Of a stretch of DNA of 64,000 nucleotides, positions 1 through 8,487 are shown piece after piece. Origin of the DNA: Pseudoscardovia suis. Its GTDB lineage: Bacteria > Actinomycetota > Actinomycetes > Actinomycetales > Bifidobacteriaceae. The notes beneath the pieces were generated by a model. The model did no database searches, had not been told where the DNA came from, and saw nothing but the letters and a program-made list of their open reading frames with translations. The stretch covers positions 1 to 64,000 of the forward strand of contig NZ_PGFC01000003.1 of the NCBI RefSeq assembly GCF_002797875.1, given 5' to 3'. Each line of letters begins with the position of its first letter. The first letter of the stretch is position 1. Both the position numbers and the translations under genes were made by a program.

Positions 1-97
1 ATGTGGGCACGGCGGACGGCACGAGGACGTGAATCCCAGTGTTCGCAACGCTTCCGACGGTCAACGCCTCGGCGTTCAATCCCCCGCGGCTCCACCA
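1..97 (+). ncRNA. ssrA: 3' part of tmRNA (5' end outside window)
   Basis: The segment ends in CGGCTCCACCA (87-97), the usual 3' acceptor strand plus CCA of tmRNA, which pairs with a GGGGCYG-type 5' end lying off the left edge. Just before it is a T-arm with a TTCAATC loop (75-81) and a 5-bp stem with one C-C mismatch. A strong intrinsic terminator follows 5 nt later, as expected for a free-standing RNA gene. tmRNA with SmpB rescues stalled ribosomes. The tag-coding part is not in the window. A tRNA with the same acceptor end is the alternative, but no anticodon arm is visible upstream. Confidence 0.65.
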
Positions 98-102
98 TCA
101 TC

Positions 103-137
103 AAAGCCCCGCAGGCATCATGTCTGCGGGGCTTTTT
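103..137 (+). terminator. Rho-independent terminator of the tmRNA gene
   Basis: A perfect 12-bp stem (103-114 with 124-135), a 9-nt loop and a run of five T directly after it. It lies 5 nt after the CCA end of the RNA gene. Confidence 0.9.
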
Positions 138-220
138 CATTGCGATTGCTAGGATTCCCCAAGTACGGTCGCCGGGTTTCCTTTCCCAAGTGCAGTCGTT
201 GGTTTTCATTTGCGGTTGAT

Positions 221-985
221 GGAATTCTTAGGTGCGCCGAATATAAAAACGTCGCCGAAAAAGGAAGTTAGGAAGTCTACCAAAACCATCCAAACCTCCG
301 TATTCGGCGACTCACCAATGCACTCGCCGAAGACGGCAGTTACGGACCCCGAAAACAAGATCCAAACCTCCGTCATCGGCGACAAACCCTATACCTCGCC
401 GAAGATGGAAGTTAGGAAGCCCATGAGACCCACCCAAACCTCCGTCATCGGCGACCCAATAAACCACTCGCCGAAGACGGAGGCTACAGGACCCAAAAAC
501 AAGACCCAAACGTCCCTCTTCGGCGACAGACTCAATGCGGCGCCGAAGACGGAAGTTAGGAAGTGCATGAGACCCACCCAAACCTCCGTCATCGGCGACC
601 CAATAAACCACTCGCCGAAGACGGAGGCTACAGGACCCAAAAACAAGACCCAAACGTCCCTCTTCGGCGACAGACTCAATGCGGCGCCGAAGACGGAAGT
701 TAGGAAGTGCATGAGACCCACCCAAACCTCCGTCATCGGCGACATAATCCAGGATTCGCCGAAGACGGCAGTTACAGACCCCGAAAACTGAATCCAAACC
801 TCCCTCTTCGGCGACATACCACCCCACTCGCCGAAAACGGCAGTTACAGACCCCAATACAGAATCCAAACCTCCGCCATCGGCGAGCAATAACAAAATCA
901 CAGAAGAAGGAGGATGGATGGTTTCCTACACACAGCCTAACCTCCGTCTTCGGCGAGATAATTGAGGATTCGCTGCTCGGTGGAC
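221..985. repeat. Tandem array of hairpin units, exact 72-bp pitch
   Basis: The left arm AACCTCCGTCNTCGGCGA begins at 293, 365, 437, 509, 581, 653, 725 and 797, exactly 72 bp apart, then at 868 and 939 (71 bp). In the central units each left arm is followed, after about 13 nt, by its near-complement TCGCCGAAGACGGAAGTTA, so each unit can fold into a stem of about 18 bp. Degenerate units in the same register lie at 221-292 and after 939. A 144-bp double unit from about 422 is repeated almost perfectly from 566. Spacers between hairpins are conserved in two alternating types. Both strands stay open because the pitch is a multiple of three, but no ribosome binding site or plausible protein was found. 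Function unknown. Confidence 0.9.
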
Positions 986-1015
986 TGGCACCGCAGCGGC
1001 ATGGAAGGATAGGTA

Positions 1016-1053
1016 CAAAAGCGGTGCGCGGCAACCGCTGTCTGCCGCGCACC
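1016..1053 (-). terminator. Rho-independent terminator after the 199-aa gene
   Basis: A perfect 11-bp stem (1023-1033 with 1043-1053). Read on the minus strand it is followed by TTTT. The stretch 1054-1178 between it and the stop codon holds degenerate repeats of TATCCGC and CTGTCTGCCG. Confidence 0.75.
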
Positions 1054-1178
1054 GTCCACTCCGCATACCGCTGTCTGCCGCTGTCTGCTATCCGCTGCGC
1101 GCCAGTATCCGCAAGCGCGCCACTATCCGCAGCTGTCTGCCGTGCAGCTATCCGCAGCACACCGCCATCCGCTGCGAT

Positions 1179-1778
1179 CTACTCCTCGGAATCGTCGTCC
1201 TTGTCTTTCGCCGCTGACCGGGACTTCTTGGACCCCAGAGCGGAAATGATACGAATGGCCTCGCCAGCGTCATTCGTATGCACCGCATGGAGAAGGATAC
1301 CGTTGATGCCAGCGGTGTTGCCGGAGTTCGGCAGGACCTGCTCCATATGCTCGCCCATCACGTCCAGCAGCTCCTGGGTGCGGCTCGTCCACCGCTCACC
1401 TGCCGCGTAACGCTTATTGAGTTCATCCCACTGCGGCATTTTCATGACCTCGGCAGCGGCAAGATGCACGGGAGCGGACACCTTGTATGTGATCTTTTCC
1501 GGCTCCGCACGCCCCCAGCGCAAAGCATCTTCCTTCTTGATGGGAGCGCATGCGACATCGACATACGTGACCTTGGGTTCATTGGAATTCTCAATGACGC
1601 GCACCGGCACAACGCTATCCACAATCAGCTTGTCGACCACGTCCTCGGGCACGCCCCATGCCGCGGCGGCCATCGATGGATACACCCAACGAGCAACATG
1701 TCCCTCGGCGTTCTTTTCGTCCTCGATCTTCTTGCTGAAGGCGGTGATCTCCGCCTGGCTCATGGTCTGCGTGGCCAT
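1179..1778 (-). CDS. Conserved-looking protein of unknown function (199 aa)
   Basis: I do not recognise the family. The start ATG at 1778 has AAAGGA six bases upstream. The product is soluble, with no signal peptide or membrane segment, and has an acidic, Lys/Ser/Asp-rich tail (last 20 residues) that is probably disordered. The N-terminal half is mixed helix with an aromatic-rich patch (ARWVYPSMAAAAWGVPED), and the middle has HLAAAEVMKMPQWDEL. It is a single-gene unit with its own terminator, between the hairpin array and the divergent glf gene. Codon use looks like that of its neighbours, so it is likely a real gene. Confidence 0.75.
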   Translation of the reverse strand: MATQTMSQAEITAFSKKIEDEKNAEGHVARWVYPSMAAAAWGVPEDVVDKLIVDSVVPVRVIENSNEPKVTYVDVACAPIKKEDALRWGRAEPEKITYKVSAPVHLAAAEVMKMPQWDELNKRYAAGERWTSRTQELLDVMGEHMEQVLPNSGNTAGINGILLHAVHTNDAGEAIRIISALGSKKSRSAAKDKDDDSEE

Positions 1779-2063
1779 CCGTGTCCTTTCTCAATCGTCG
1801 TGCCCCAATCCTACCGCGAACCACCACCCCAAGCGGCAAGATACGCCCTCAGCGGTACGATTGTGCCGTTATGGTTCCCTGTGCGACCACCTCTAGCCGG
1901 CCGCATCGAGACCGCAGAAACCTGCACAAGGGCTTGCAATGCGCGCGCCTTCGCTTCATCCAAGGCAGTGCGGCAGTGAACACCGCAACAGCACAGCAGC
2001 ACAACAGTGCAGCAGAGCAAAAGTCGCTTGACACGTATTGTGAAACGTCAGAAGGAGACATTC

Positions 2064-3266
2064 ATGGGCTCACCGCAAACAGGCAACGTTGCGAATGCGG
2101 ATCTTGTCATTGTTGGAGCCGGCCTGTTCGGCCTGACCATCGCGCAACAGGTCGTTGAGCACAATCCGACAGCGCGCGTACATATCATCGATGTGCGCAA
2201 CCATATTGGCGGCAACGCGTACTCCTACTTCGACGAACAGACCGGAGCGGAAATCCACAAGTACGGTGCCCATCTGTTCCACACGTCCAGCAAGCGCGTC
2301 TGGGATTATGTGAACCGCTTCACCACATTCACCAATTACGTGCACCGCGTCTACACCACGCACAACGGTGAAGTATTCCCGCTGCCTATTAACCTCGGCA
2401 CGATCAACCAGTTCTTCCACGCCGCCTACACCCCCGCGCAAGCCAAGGCACTCATCGAGCAGCAGGCTGGGGAATACGCCGATGTCGATCCCCAGAACCT
2501 CAATGACCAAGGCATCAAGCTCATCGGAAAACCGTTGTACGAAGCTTTCATCAAGAACTACACAGCCAAGCAGTGGCAGACCGACCCCGAGCAGCTTCCC
2601 GCCACGATCATCCGCCGCCTTCCGGTGCGCTTCACCTACAACAACCGCTATTTCAAAGACACGTGGGAGGGTTTGCCCATCGACGGCTACACCGCGTGGT
2701 TCCAGCGCATGATCGACAACCCGCGCATTGAAGTGAGCCTGGGCGTTGATTTCTTCGACACTTCGCAGCCCTTGAACAAGGCAGCGCTGGTTGGCAAGGT
2801 CCCGATTGTGTATACAGGCCCGATCGACCGTTATTTCGGCTATTCAGAAGGCGAACTCAAATGGCGCACCGTTGATTTCAAGGAAGTGCGCTATGCGGAA
2901 GACGATCATTTTGGTTGCCCGGTGATGAACTATGCCGACGCGGACGTGCCATACACCCGTGCCATCGAGTTCAAGCATTTCAATCCCGAACGCGCCGACA
3001 AGCAGAGCCACGACAACACCGTGGTGTGGTACGAATACTCCCGTTTCGCCGGTCGCGACGATGACCCGTATTATCCGGTCAACACGGATGCTGACAAGGC
3101 CACCTACAACAAATACAAGAATCTCGAATCCGCCGAGCCGCAGGTCGTCTTCGGCGGCCGCCTTGGCCAGTATGCCTACTTCGACATGTGGGCGACGATC
3201 GACAGCGCGTTGACCGCGTACGAAGAGCAGGTCGCTCCCCTGTTGAAGGAAAGCCTCAACGCATAA
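2064..3266 (+). CDS. glf: UDP-galactopyranose mutase
   Basis: Flavoenzyme that interconverts UDP-galactopyranose and UDP-galactofuranose in the cytoplasm, supplying galactofuranose for cell-surface glycans. The N-terminal FAD-binding fold shows VGAGLFG at about residue 17 and NHIGGNAYSY at about 46-55. Further family signatures are GAHLFHTS, FTNYVHRVY, KQWQTDPEQLP, RLPVRFTYNNRYF and YTGPIDRYFGY. The length of 400 aa fits the bacterial family. An in-frame ATG occurs at 2007, but 2064 is preferred because GAAGGAGA lies just upstream and the Rossmann strand then starts near residue 12. It lies next to a tyrosine phosphatase and a BY-kinase, which suits a role in surface polysaccharide production. 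Confidence 0.95.
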   Translation: MGSPQTGNVANADLVIVGAGLFGLTIAQQVVEHNPTARVHIIDVRNHIGGNAYSYFDEQTGAEIHKYGAHLFHTSSKRVWDYVNRFTTFTNYVHRVYTTHNGEVFPLPINLGTINQFFHAAYTPAQAKALIEQQAGEYADVDPQNLNDQGIKLIGKPLYEAFIKNYTAKQWQTDPEQLPATIIRRLPVRFTYNNRYFKDTWEGLPIDGYTAWFQRMIDNPRIEVSLGVDFFDTSQPLNKAALVGKVPIVYTGPIDRYFGYSEGELKWRTVDFKEVRYAEDDHFGCPVMNYADADVPYTRAIEFKHFNPERADKQSHDNTVVWYEYSRFAGRDDDPYYPVNTDADKATYNKYKNLESAEPQVVFGGRLGQYAYFDMWATIDSALTAYEEQVAPLLKESLNA

Positions 3267-3419
3267 CCAACTCAGCGCATGACAGACAAGGAGTCATGAG
3301 CCACGAGCACAGGAACATCGATCGGCCTCAGGTGAATTGATCAAGGCTGATTTCGAACCCTGCTCGATTCCCGCTCTGCTCGGCTCCTGCTCTATTCGAT
3401 TTCTGTTCCACAAGAAATC

Positions 3420-3466
3420 AAGGCGGCGCCGGTTGCGAACATTTCGCACACCGACGCCGCCTTTGC
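3420..3466. terminator. Hairpin terminator between converging genes
   Basis: AAGGCGGCG (3420-3428) pairs with CGCCGCCTT (3455-3463), and inner stems around 3431-3439/3443-3452 extend it. A short T tract follows on the + strand. It lies between the convergent glf and phosphatase genes and may serve both. Confidence 0.6.
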
Positions 3467-3517
3467 TATATCTCTACCGATGCCCTGCCATCTCGGGGCA
3501 TGCGCACGAGCCGCATG

Positions 3518-4354
3518 CTATTGCGCACTGCCCCGGATGACACGCCCGGCATGACGGGGCGTAGCCGCCGCTACTGGGAAGGAATCCCGTGAAAGACCTG
3601 AATCAGCAGGTTGCACATCCGCCGGCTGTGCTGCCATGGCATGCCGCGCCTCCACCGCCGCCTCCACCGCCGCCTCCACCGCCGGCTGCGCCGCGGCATG
3701 CCGTGCCTTCACCACCGGCTGCGCCGCCATGTGAGCAGGCTGCCTGCCATCCACCTCTGATGCGTTATATGCACCTGGCGCCGCTGAAGAAACACCTGCC
3801 GCCGGGCGCGACGGCACGATGATCATTTTGAGGGCCATCGCGGTCTCATAGACAGCGCGTTGGTAATCCTCCTCCTGCTTACCATACGGATCGTCGATAT
3901 CAGCGCCTTCAGGCACGTGGGCACGCAGCATTTGAGAGATGGAATCAATGTAACGAATCCTGCCCGCAATATCGGAATTGGGAATCATGCCGTTGATGTC
4001 AGCGTACCGGCACATGTTAGCGAAATCGGTGAGCAGATACGTGTGCTTGACCTTCGAAGGCGCCAACGACACGATGGAACTGCGCTGACGCTTCTCAAAA
4101 CACAGGATGACGTCTTGTTTCATCGCAATTGCGTTGGTGAGACGCTGCGAACGGAACGACGAGGCATCTATGCCGGCGTTGAGCAATATCGTGCCGACGG
4201 TGGGCTGAATCGGGTGGTTGATGAGCCCGCGAATGCCCGCACTGGATACATGGATGGGCGCATGACGGAAATACATGGATGCCAGTGCGTCGGCTGCTGC
4301 AGAGCGGCAAATATTGCCGGTGCACACAAAGAGAATGTTGAGCTCCTGCGACAT
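3518..4354 (-). CDS. Low-molecular-weight protein tyrosine phosphatase with repetitive tail
   Basis: Predicted cytoplasmic phosphatase that removes phosphate from tyrosines, probably those of the neighbouring BY-kinase. The P-loop CTGNICRS gives catalytic Cys11 and Arg17, and the general-acid loop is DDPYG at about residue 150-160. The catalytic domain (about 1-180) is of normal length. A further stretch of about 95 residues is Ala/Gln/Pro/His-rich and includes (A-V-E-A)n encoded by a 12-bp DNA repeat at 3647-3682. This tail is unusual for the family and may vary in length. The start at 4354 has GAAGGAG. A terminator at 4450-4489 separates it from the kinase gene, so it probably has its own promoter. 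Confidence 0.88.
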   Translation of the reverse strand: MSQELNILFVCTGNICRSAAADALASMYFRHAPIHVSSAGIRGLINHPIQPTVGTILLNAGIDASSFRSQRLTNAIAMKQDVILCFEKRQRSSIVSLAPSKVKHTYLLTDFANMCRYADINGMIPNSDIAGRIRYIDSISQMLRAHVPEGADIDDPYGKQEEDYQRAVYETAMALKMIIVPSRPAAGVSSAAPGAYNASEVDGRQPAHMAAQPVVKARHAAAQPAVEAAVEAAVEARHAMAAQPADVQPADSGLSRDSFPVAAATPRHAGRVIRGSAQ

Positions 4355-4449
4355 GGGACTCCTTCAAAAAACGCTTGCGACCATGATACACAACATTTCT
4401 TGAAACCACACGTGGCCACAGTGCATTCCCAACAAGCCGTGTGATTTAC

Positions 4450-4489
4450 AAAAAGATGGCGGCAGTGGAATCCGGCCGCTGCCGCCATC
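4450..4489 (-). terminator. Rho-independent terminator of the BY-kinase gene
   Basis: A perfect 11-bp stem (4455-4465 with 4479-4489), followed on the minus strand by five T (4454-4450). It lies 45 nt after the kinase stop codon. Confidence 0.9.
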
Positions 4490-4533
4490 TCGTGAGGAAG
4501 AGGACTCAATCCGCTATCATGCGAAACGCATTC

Positions 4534-5961
4534 TCACGCCGCATGCTCTGCAGTGCTGGCGTTCTTCGCGCCAGATCCTTTCTCATCGCCGTACCCGTAT
4601 CCATATCCATAGCCGTAACCGTAGCCATCATGCGATTTCTCGTTGACGAAGGTCATAATGTATCCCAGCACATTCACATGGGAGGATTCCAGCTGATCAT
4701 GCGCCGCGGCAAGCTCAGCACGCTTCACACGGTTGCTAGCGCACACCATCACGACGCCGCCGGCCTTGTTGCCAAAAGTCAGGGCGTCGCTGGCGACAGC
4801 AAGCGGAGCCGTATCAATGAGCACGTAATCATATACGTCACGCGCCTGGTCGATGAGATTCGACATAGTCTCGGAGCCGAGCAGCATGCCAGAATTCGCA
4901 GGACGGGCACCGGCAGGGAACACGAAGAAATTCTTCTTCCAATAACGCTGCACAACGTCACGCACATGCGCCTGACCGGACAGTACGTGCGACAGACCAG
5001 CAGCGCCTTCCATGCCGAAATGCTTCGCCACGGACGGGTGGCGCAAATCGGCGTCAATGAGCATGACGGATGATCCATTTTCAGCGAGAGCCGCAGCTGC
5101 GTTGCATGCCACGGTGGTCTTGCCCTCAGAGGGGATGGATGAGGTAAACACAATGAGTTTGCCTTTATGACCATCGTCAGGCACACCGAGGAACGACAGA
5201 TTCGTGCGAAGGCGGCGGAAATCCTCAGCCACGGGAGATGCAGGGTCAGACACGATGACAGGCTGAAACTGCTTGAGCTGGTCAGATTCCGGCACCCGGC
5301 CAATGCGGGAAGCCCCCAGGATTTGACGCACGGTGGCGGAATCATGGACCTTTGTATCCAGCATCTCAGCGATAAGCGCAACGCCACATCCTGCAACCAG
5401 ACCAAGCACAATTGCTGCAATCAGTACCATGCTTTTCTTCGGTTTGGAAGGCGCCGCCGGCACGCTGGCTTTCTTTATGAGCTGCAGCGAAATCACGGAC
5501 TTGTCGCCGCCAGTGGACTTCGCCACTTGTTCAGACAAACTCTGAGCGATTGCATCAGCAATCTGGGCGGCGAGCTGCGGATCCGTATCGGTAACACTGA
5601 TGTTGAGTATCAATGTATTCGTCGGATTTGTCGCGGAAATTTCGCCTGCAAGCTGCTGGGTGGTCTTCGACAGGTGCAACTGGTCGATCACAGGCTGAAG
5701 CACCGCGTCGGATTCCGCGAGCGACGAATACGAAGCGATCTGCTTTGACAGGTACGTGGACGCCGTGCTCATCTGGCTGAGCTGTGAGTTCTCAGAATCG
5801 TCAGAATTCGACGTATAGCTTGCGAAAACCTGCGATGTGGCGGTATACATGCGTGTTGCCGTCGCCAGATAGCCAATGGCAGCCGCAACGATCACAACGA
5901 ATGTAATCAGCGCGGGAATCCATCGCCGTCGCAAAATCTTCAGCAAATCGCCAATTGTCAT
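4534..5961 (-). CDS. Wzz-type chain-length regulator fused to BY-family tyrosine kinase
   Basis: Membrane protein predicted to control polymerisation and export of a capsule or exopolysaccharide. The N-terminal Wzz domain has a membrane segment at about 15-37, an outside coiled region with Ser/Thr-rich sequence, and a second membrane segment at about 180-203. The C-terminal kinase has Walker A SSIPSEGKTT, Walker A' VMLIDADLR and Walker B YVLIDTAPL. The tail carries six Gly-Tyr pairs in a row, the expected autophosphorylation cluster, encoded by a 6-bp DNA repeat at about 4589-4626. The start at 5961 is chosen over an upstream ATG at 5994 because GGAGG lies six bases before it. One polypeptide (475 aa) carries both parts. 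Confidence 0.93.
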   Translation of the reverse strand: MTIGDLLKILRRRWIPALITFVVIVAAAIGYLATATRMYTATSQVFASYTSNSDDSENSQLSQMSTASTYLSKQIASYSSLAESDAVLQPVIDQLHLSKTTQQLAGEISATNPTNTLILNISVTDTDPQLAAQIADAIAQSLSEQVAKSTGGDKSVISLQLIKKASVPAAPSKPKKSMVLIAAIVLGLVAGCGVALIAEMLDTKVHDSATVRQILGASRIGRVPESDQLKQFQPVIVSDPASPVAEDFRRLRTNLSFLGVPDDGHKGKLIVFTSSIPSEGKTTVACNAAAALAENGSSVMLIDADLRHPSVAKHFGMEGAAGLSHVLSGQAHVRDVVQRYWKKNFFVFPAGARPANSGMLLGSETMSNLIDQARDVYDYVLIDTAPLAVASDALTFGNKAGGVVMVCASNRVKRAELAAAHDQLESSHVNVLGYIMTFVNEKSHDGYGYGYGYGYGYGDEKGSGAKNASTAEHAA

Positions 5962-6262
5962 TTGTCCTCCATACTCCTTATGGCAGTTTTGCACCGGCGC
6001 AATCTTTCAAAGACGGCAGTCTGGGATGCGAGCCCCATCTGACACAGCTCAGTCCCAACTCGGATTCGCCAGTCTTGTGAAAAATCACAACCAATGTAAC
6101 AGCCAGCCAGCGGTCTCCCGTTTCCCGAACACGGTGGATGGCCCAGCAAACGAACATGACGCCCCATGAAATGTCAGCGACCGCAAGGCCGCTTCATTAC
6201 AGGAATAGCGTGATTCCATTTCCCCGCCCCCAAAGGAATGCCGTCCGATTGTTGGATTTGCA

Positions 6263-6326
6263 GCCATGCTATAAGCACGCAGAAACCTTGCGAATTCCCA
6301 TAGCATAACTACTTGCCATAGCATGG
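6263..6326 (-). promoter_or_regulatory. Cluster of CCATAGCAT-like sites upstream of the BY-kinase
   Basis: The 468-bp gap 5962-6429 has no gene. It holds CCATAGCAT at 6298-6306 and 6316-6324 as direct repeats, with the inverted copy CCATGCTAT near 6264-6272. The site at 6316-6326 is an 11-bp near-palindrome. Three sites in 64 bp look like operators for an unknown regulator of the kinase gene. No clear promoter hexamers could be assigned. Confidence 0.35.
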
Positions 6327-6429
6327 TAAGACACATCATGGACCGCAAAAGGACATTCCAGGCATCGTCTTGCCGCCATCCATGCCTGTCTCACCATCTG
6401 GACGCATGAATCCCGTATGCCAATGCGGC

Positions 6430-8235
6430 TCAGTACTGGTAGTCGATGTTGCTTTCTCCGTTGCCGCTGGGGGTCTGGCGCAGCGTGAGTTTCTGAGCGC
6501 CACTCGCGCACTGCACGTCGAAGTCCACGCTCACGGATTCTCCAGGTCCGATCGTTGCCTGGAACGTTGACACATCGTGACCATCGACGTTCACGGAATT
6601 GACCGCCGACCCCGACGACACCGACACATTGCTGATGTGGCCGCCTGCAGGCGCATACAGATACACGCGCTCGACGGATTGCCCCACGCCCTCGGAATCT
6701 TTGTCGGTTCCCACGATATAAGCCGCCTGACCATCGACGCTCGTCAGTGTATTGGCGAACGTGTAATGCACGTGGTACGTCGTGTCGCTGGACTTTGTGA
6801 GCGTCGCAGTGCGCGACGTGAACCAATCGAGCTTCGACGCATGCATCTGTTGCATATACACGCCCACCTCAGGCTTGGAGGGGTCCGTGCCGATCTCTCC
6901 GGTGAGGCCCGCGTCGCGCAGTGCCTGCTGGTCCTCTGTATGGAACGACCACATGTACACATGGTTGCCCTTGGCGGCGTCAAGCAACACGTCGGACAGC
7001 TTCATGAGCTTGCTCACATTCATGTCGCTGAAGACATTCTTGACAACCTGCGTGGCGACGGCTGCGAAGTACGTGTCTTGCTCGGACACTGGCAGTTCAT
7101 TGTAAACGTCATGGAGCAAGAACTGCGCGGTGTTCGTGCCATTGAGCACCCTGCCGTCGGGCATCGTGATGTCACCGGACACCCCGATGAGCTGCTGCAA
7201 TGCGTAAGGGTCGAGGGAGAGGACTCCGTCGCAATCCGTTCCGTTGCCTCCGAAGCTCGCCGCCTTCCAAAAATCATTGGCCTGCTGCGCCACATCGGGG
7301 AAGTTCGGATTGGTGGTCATGTTATGCACGACAGAGCCGTAAACCAATCCCGCCGAAATCTGACGGAACAGCGTCGCCTGGCTGTCGGTGACGTCGGAAA
7401 GGCCGGAATTAGTCGGCCACTGGGCGTCAGCATAGAAATCATTGACAGAGATCACGCCATTGTTCATCGTCAGCGAGCCCATGGACCCCACCAGACCACC
7501 AGTGGAACGCGCCTCGGATGTTGTCTGGGCAAGAATCGCATAGGTGCGGGCACCGCTCGCCCCTGCGAAGCTAGGCAGCGTGACCATCAGAGAGGAAATC
7601 CCATTGAGCTGTTCGGCGAGCGCACGAATCTTGGCAACCGCATCATCATATTGGGTGCGGATCTTGGCAATCACCGGTTCCTTCACGGAATCAAGCACTG
7701 CGACCTGCTGCTGCAGTGTCGAATTGACGGATGACATCTGCTGTGAAGCGTCGGAAATCGGCTGAAGGTTCAAATTGCCTTCTTCCGTGGTGAGCGATGC
7801 GGATTCCAAGCTGGACACGACCTGCCCGAATTGCGGGACCACGTCGCTGATCAAGGTGTCCGCCACATCGGCAAGCGTCTGGACAGCGATGATGTCGCCT
7901 CCCACTTTGGGCAGTTTGGCGGCACGGTTCCAATCAGCGCCGTGCACGATTTGCCGGGCCTGCGCCGTGTTTTGCTGGGCCTTGGGAAGGTTTGTCTCAA
8001 TCTTGGCAAGGTAATCTTCGTTCGAAGCGGAGTCGCCGCGTTGCATGAGCGAGACGGCTTCTTTCTCCAGCGCCTTGACCTGCATGGCCTGTGCATACAG
8101 CTGCTTGTACCAGTGGTATCCGAGGATTCCGCCGGTGGCAACCAGCACGAACACCACTACCACGACGGTAATAATGACATTGCGAACTGTGTGCCGTGAG
8201 CGTGTGCCTTCGTTCGCTCCGTGCTTCATGACCAT
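6430..8235 (-). CDS. DUF4012 membrane-anchored protein
   Basis: Protein of the DUF4012 family, often found near polysaccharide genes in actinobacteria; its biochemical role is not known. A short basic cytoplasmic N-terminus is followed by one membrane segment at about 20-42, a helical region to about 220, and then the DUF4012 core with ILAQTTSEARSTGGLVGSMG and DFYADAQWPTNSG. The remainder is a large predicted extracellular domain. The start at 8235 is preferred over the upstream frame because AGAAGGG precedes it; the codons above it are low-complexity His/Thr from a TG repeat. Length 601 aa. Its place upstream of the BY-kinase suggests a shared role in surface glycan assembly. Confidence 0.85.
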   Translation of the reverse strand: MVMKHGANEGTRSRHTVRNVIITVVVVVFVLVATGGILGYHWYKQLYAQAMQVKALEKEAVSLMQRGDSASNEDYLAKIETNLPKAQQNTAQARQIVHGADWNRAAKLPKVGGDIIAVQTLADVADTLISDVVPQFGQVVSSLESASLTTEEGNLNLQPISDASQQMSSVNSTLQQQVAVLDSVKEPVIAKIRTQYDDAVAKIRALAEQLNGISSLMVTLPSFAGASGARTYAILAQTTSEARSTGGLVGSMGSLTMNNGVISVNDFYADAQWPTNSGLSDVTDSQATLFRQISAGLVYGSVVHNMTTNPNFPDVAQQANDFWKAASFGGNGTDCDGVLSLDPYALQQLIGVSGDITMPDGRVLNGTNTAQFLLHDVYNELPVSEQDTYFAAVATQVVKNVFSDMNVSKLMKLSDVLLDAAKGNHVYMWSFHTEDQQALRDAGLTGEIGTDPSKPEVGVYMQQMHASKLDWFTSRTATLTKSSDTTYHVHYTFANTLTSVDGQAAYIVGTDKDSEGVGQSVERVYLYAPAGGHISNVSVSSGSAVNSVNVDGHDVSTFQATIGPGESVSVDFDVQCASGAQKLTLRQTPSGNGESNIDYQY

Positions 8236-8421
8236 GGGACCAACCCTTCTGTGTGTGTTGTGTGTTGTGTGTGCTGTATGTGCTGTATGTGAACGATGCG
8301 AAACGACATCCATCGCCTTCGCCAAGCAACGCATGACGCGTTGCTCTGCTAACGCTCTGCGCCCCCTGCGCGCGGATGCCTGTCAACGGTTGTCTAGCAT
8401 AACATCACGGGACGGCACACT

Positions 8422-8487
8422 GTCAGTTCAGTTCAGTTCAGGTCAGGTCAGGCCAGGCCAGGTCAGTTCAGGTCAATTCAGGTCAGG
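8422..8487. repeat. Pentanucleotide tandem repeat (GTTCA/GGTCA)
   Basis: About 13 units of a 5-bp repeat between the DUF4012 gene and the next upstream gene. The stop codon of the 183-aa gene lies inside it (8483-8485). A second low-complexity stretch of TG/TGTATG repeats occurs at about 8248-8290, just upstream of the DUF4012 ribosome binding site. Both are prone to slippage. Confidence 0.9.

Noticed and set aside
1-271. Two short + strand open frames over the left edge
   Set aside because: They overlap the tmRNA end and its terminator and lack ribosome binding sites.
221-985. CRISPR array
   Set aside because: Spacers are conserved between units, each unit contains an inverted pair, and there are no cas genes in the window.
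210-1160. Long open frames on both strands across the hairpin array (193, 170 and 282 codons)
   Set aside because: All frames stay open because the period is 72 bp, a multiple of 24 codons, and the arms are symmetric. None has a ribosome binding site, and the predicted peptides are low in information and mirror each other.
3337-3540. Small + strand open frame after glf
   Set aside because: It runs through the terminator hairpin and has no ribosome binding site.
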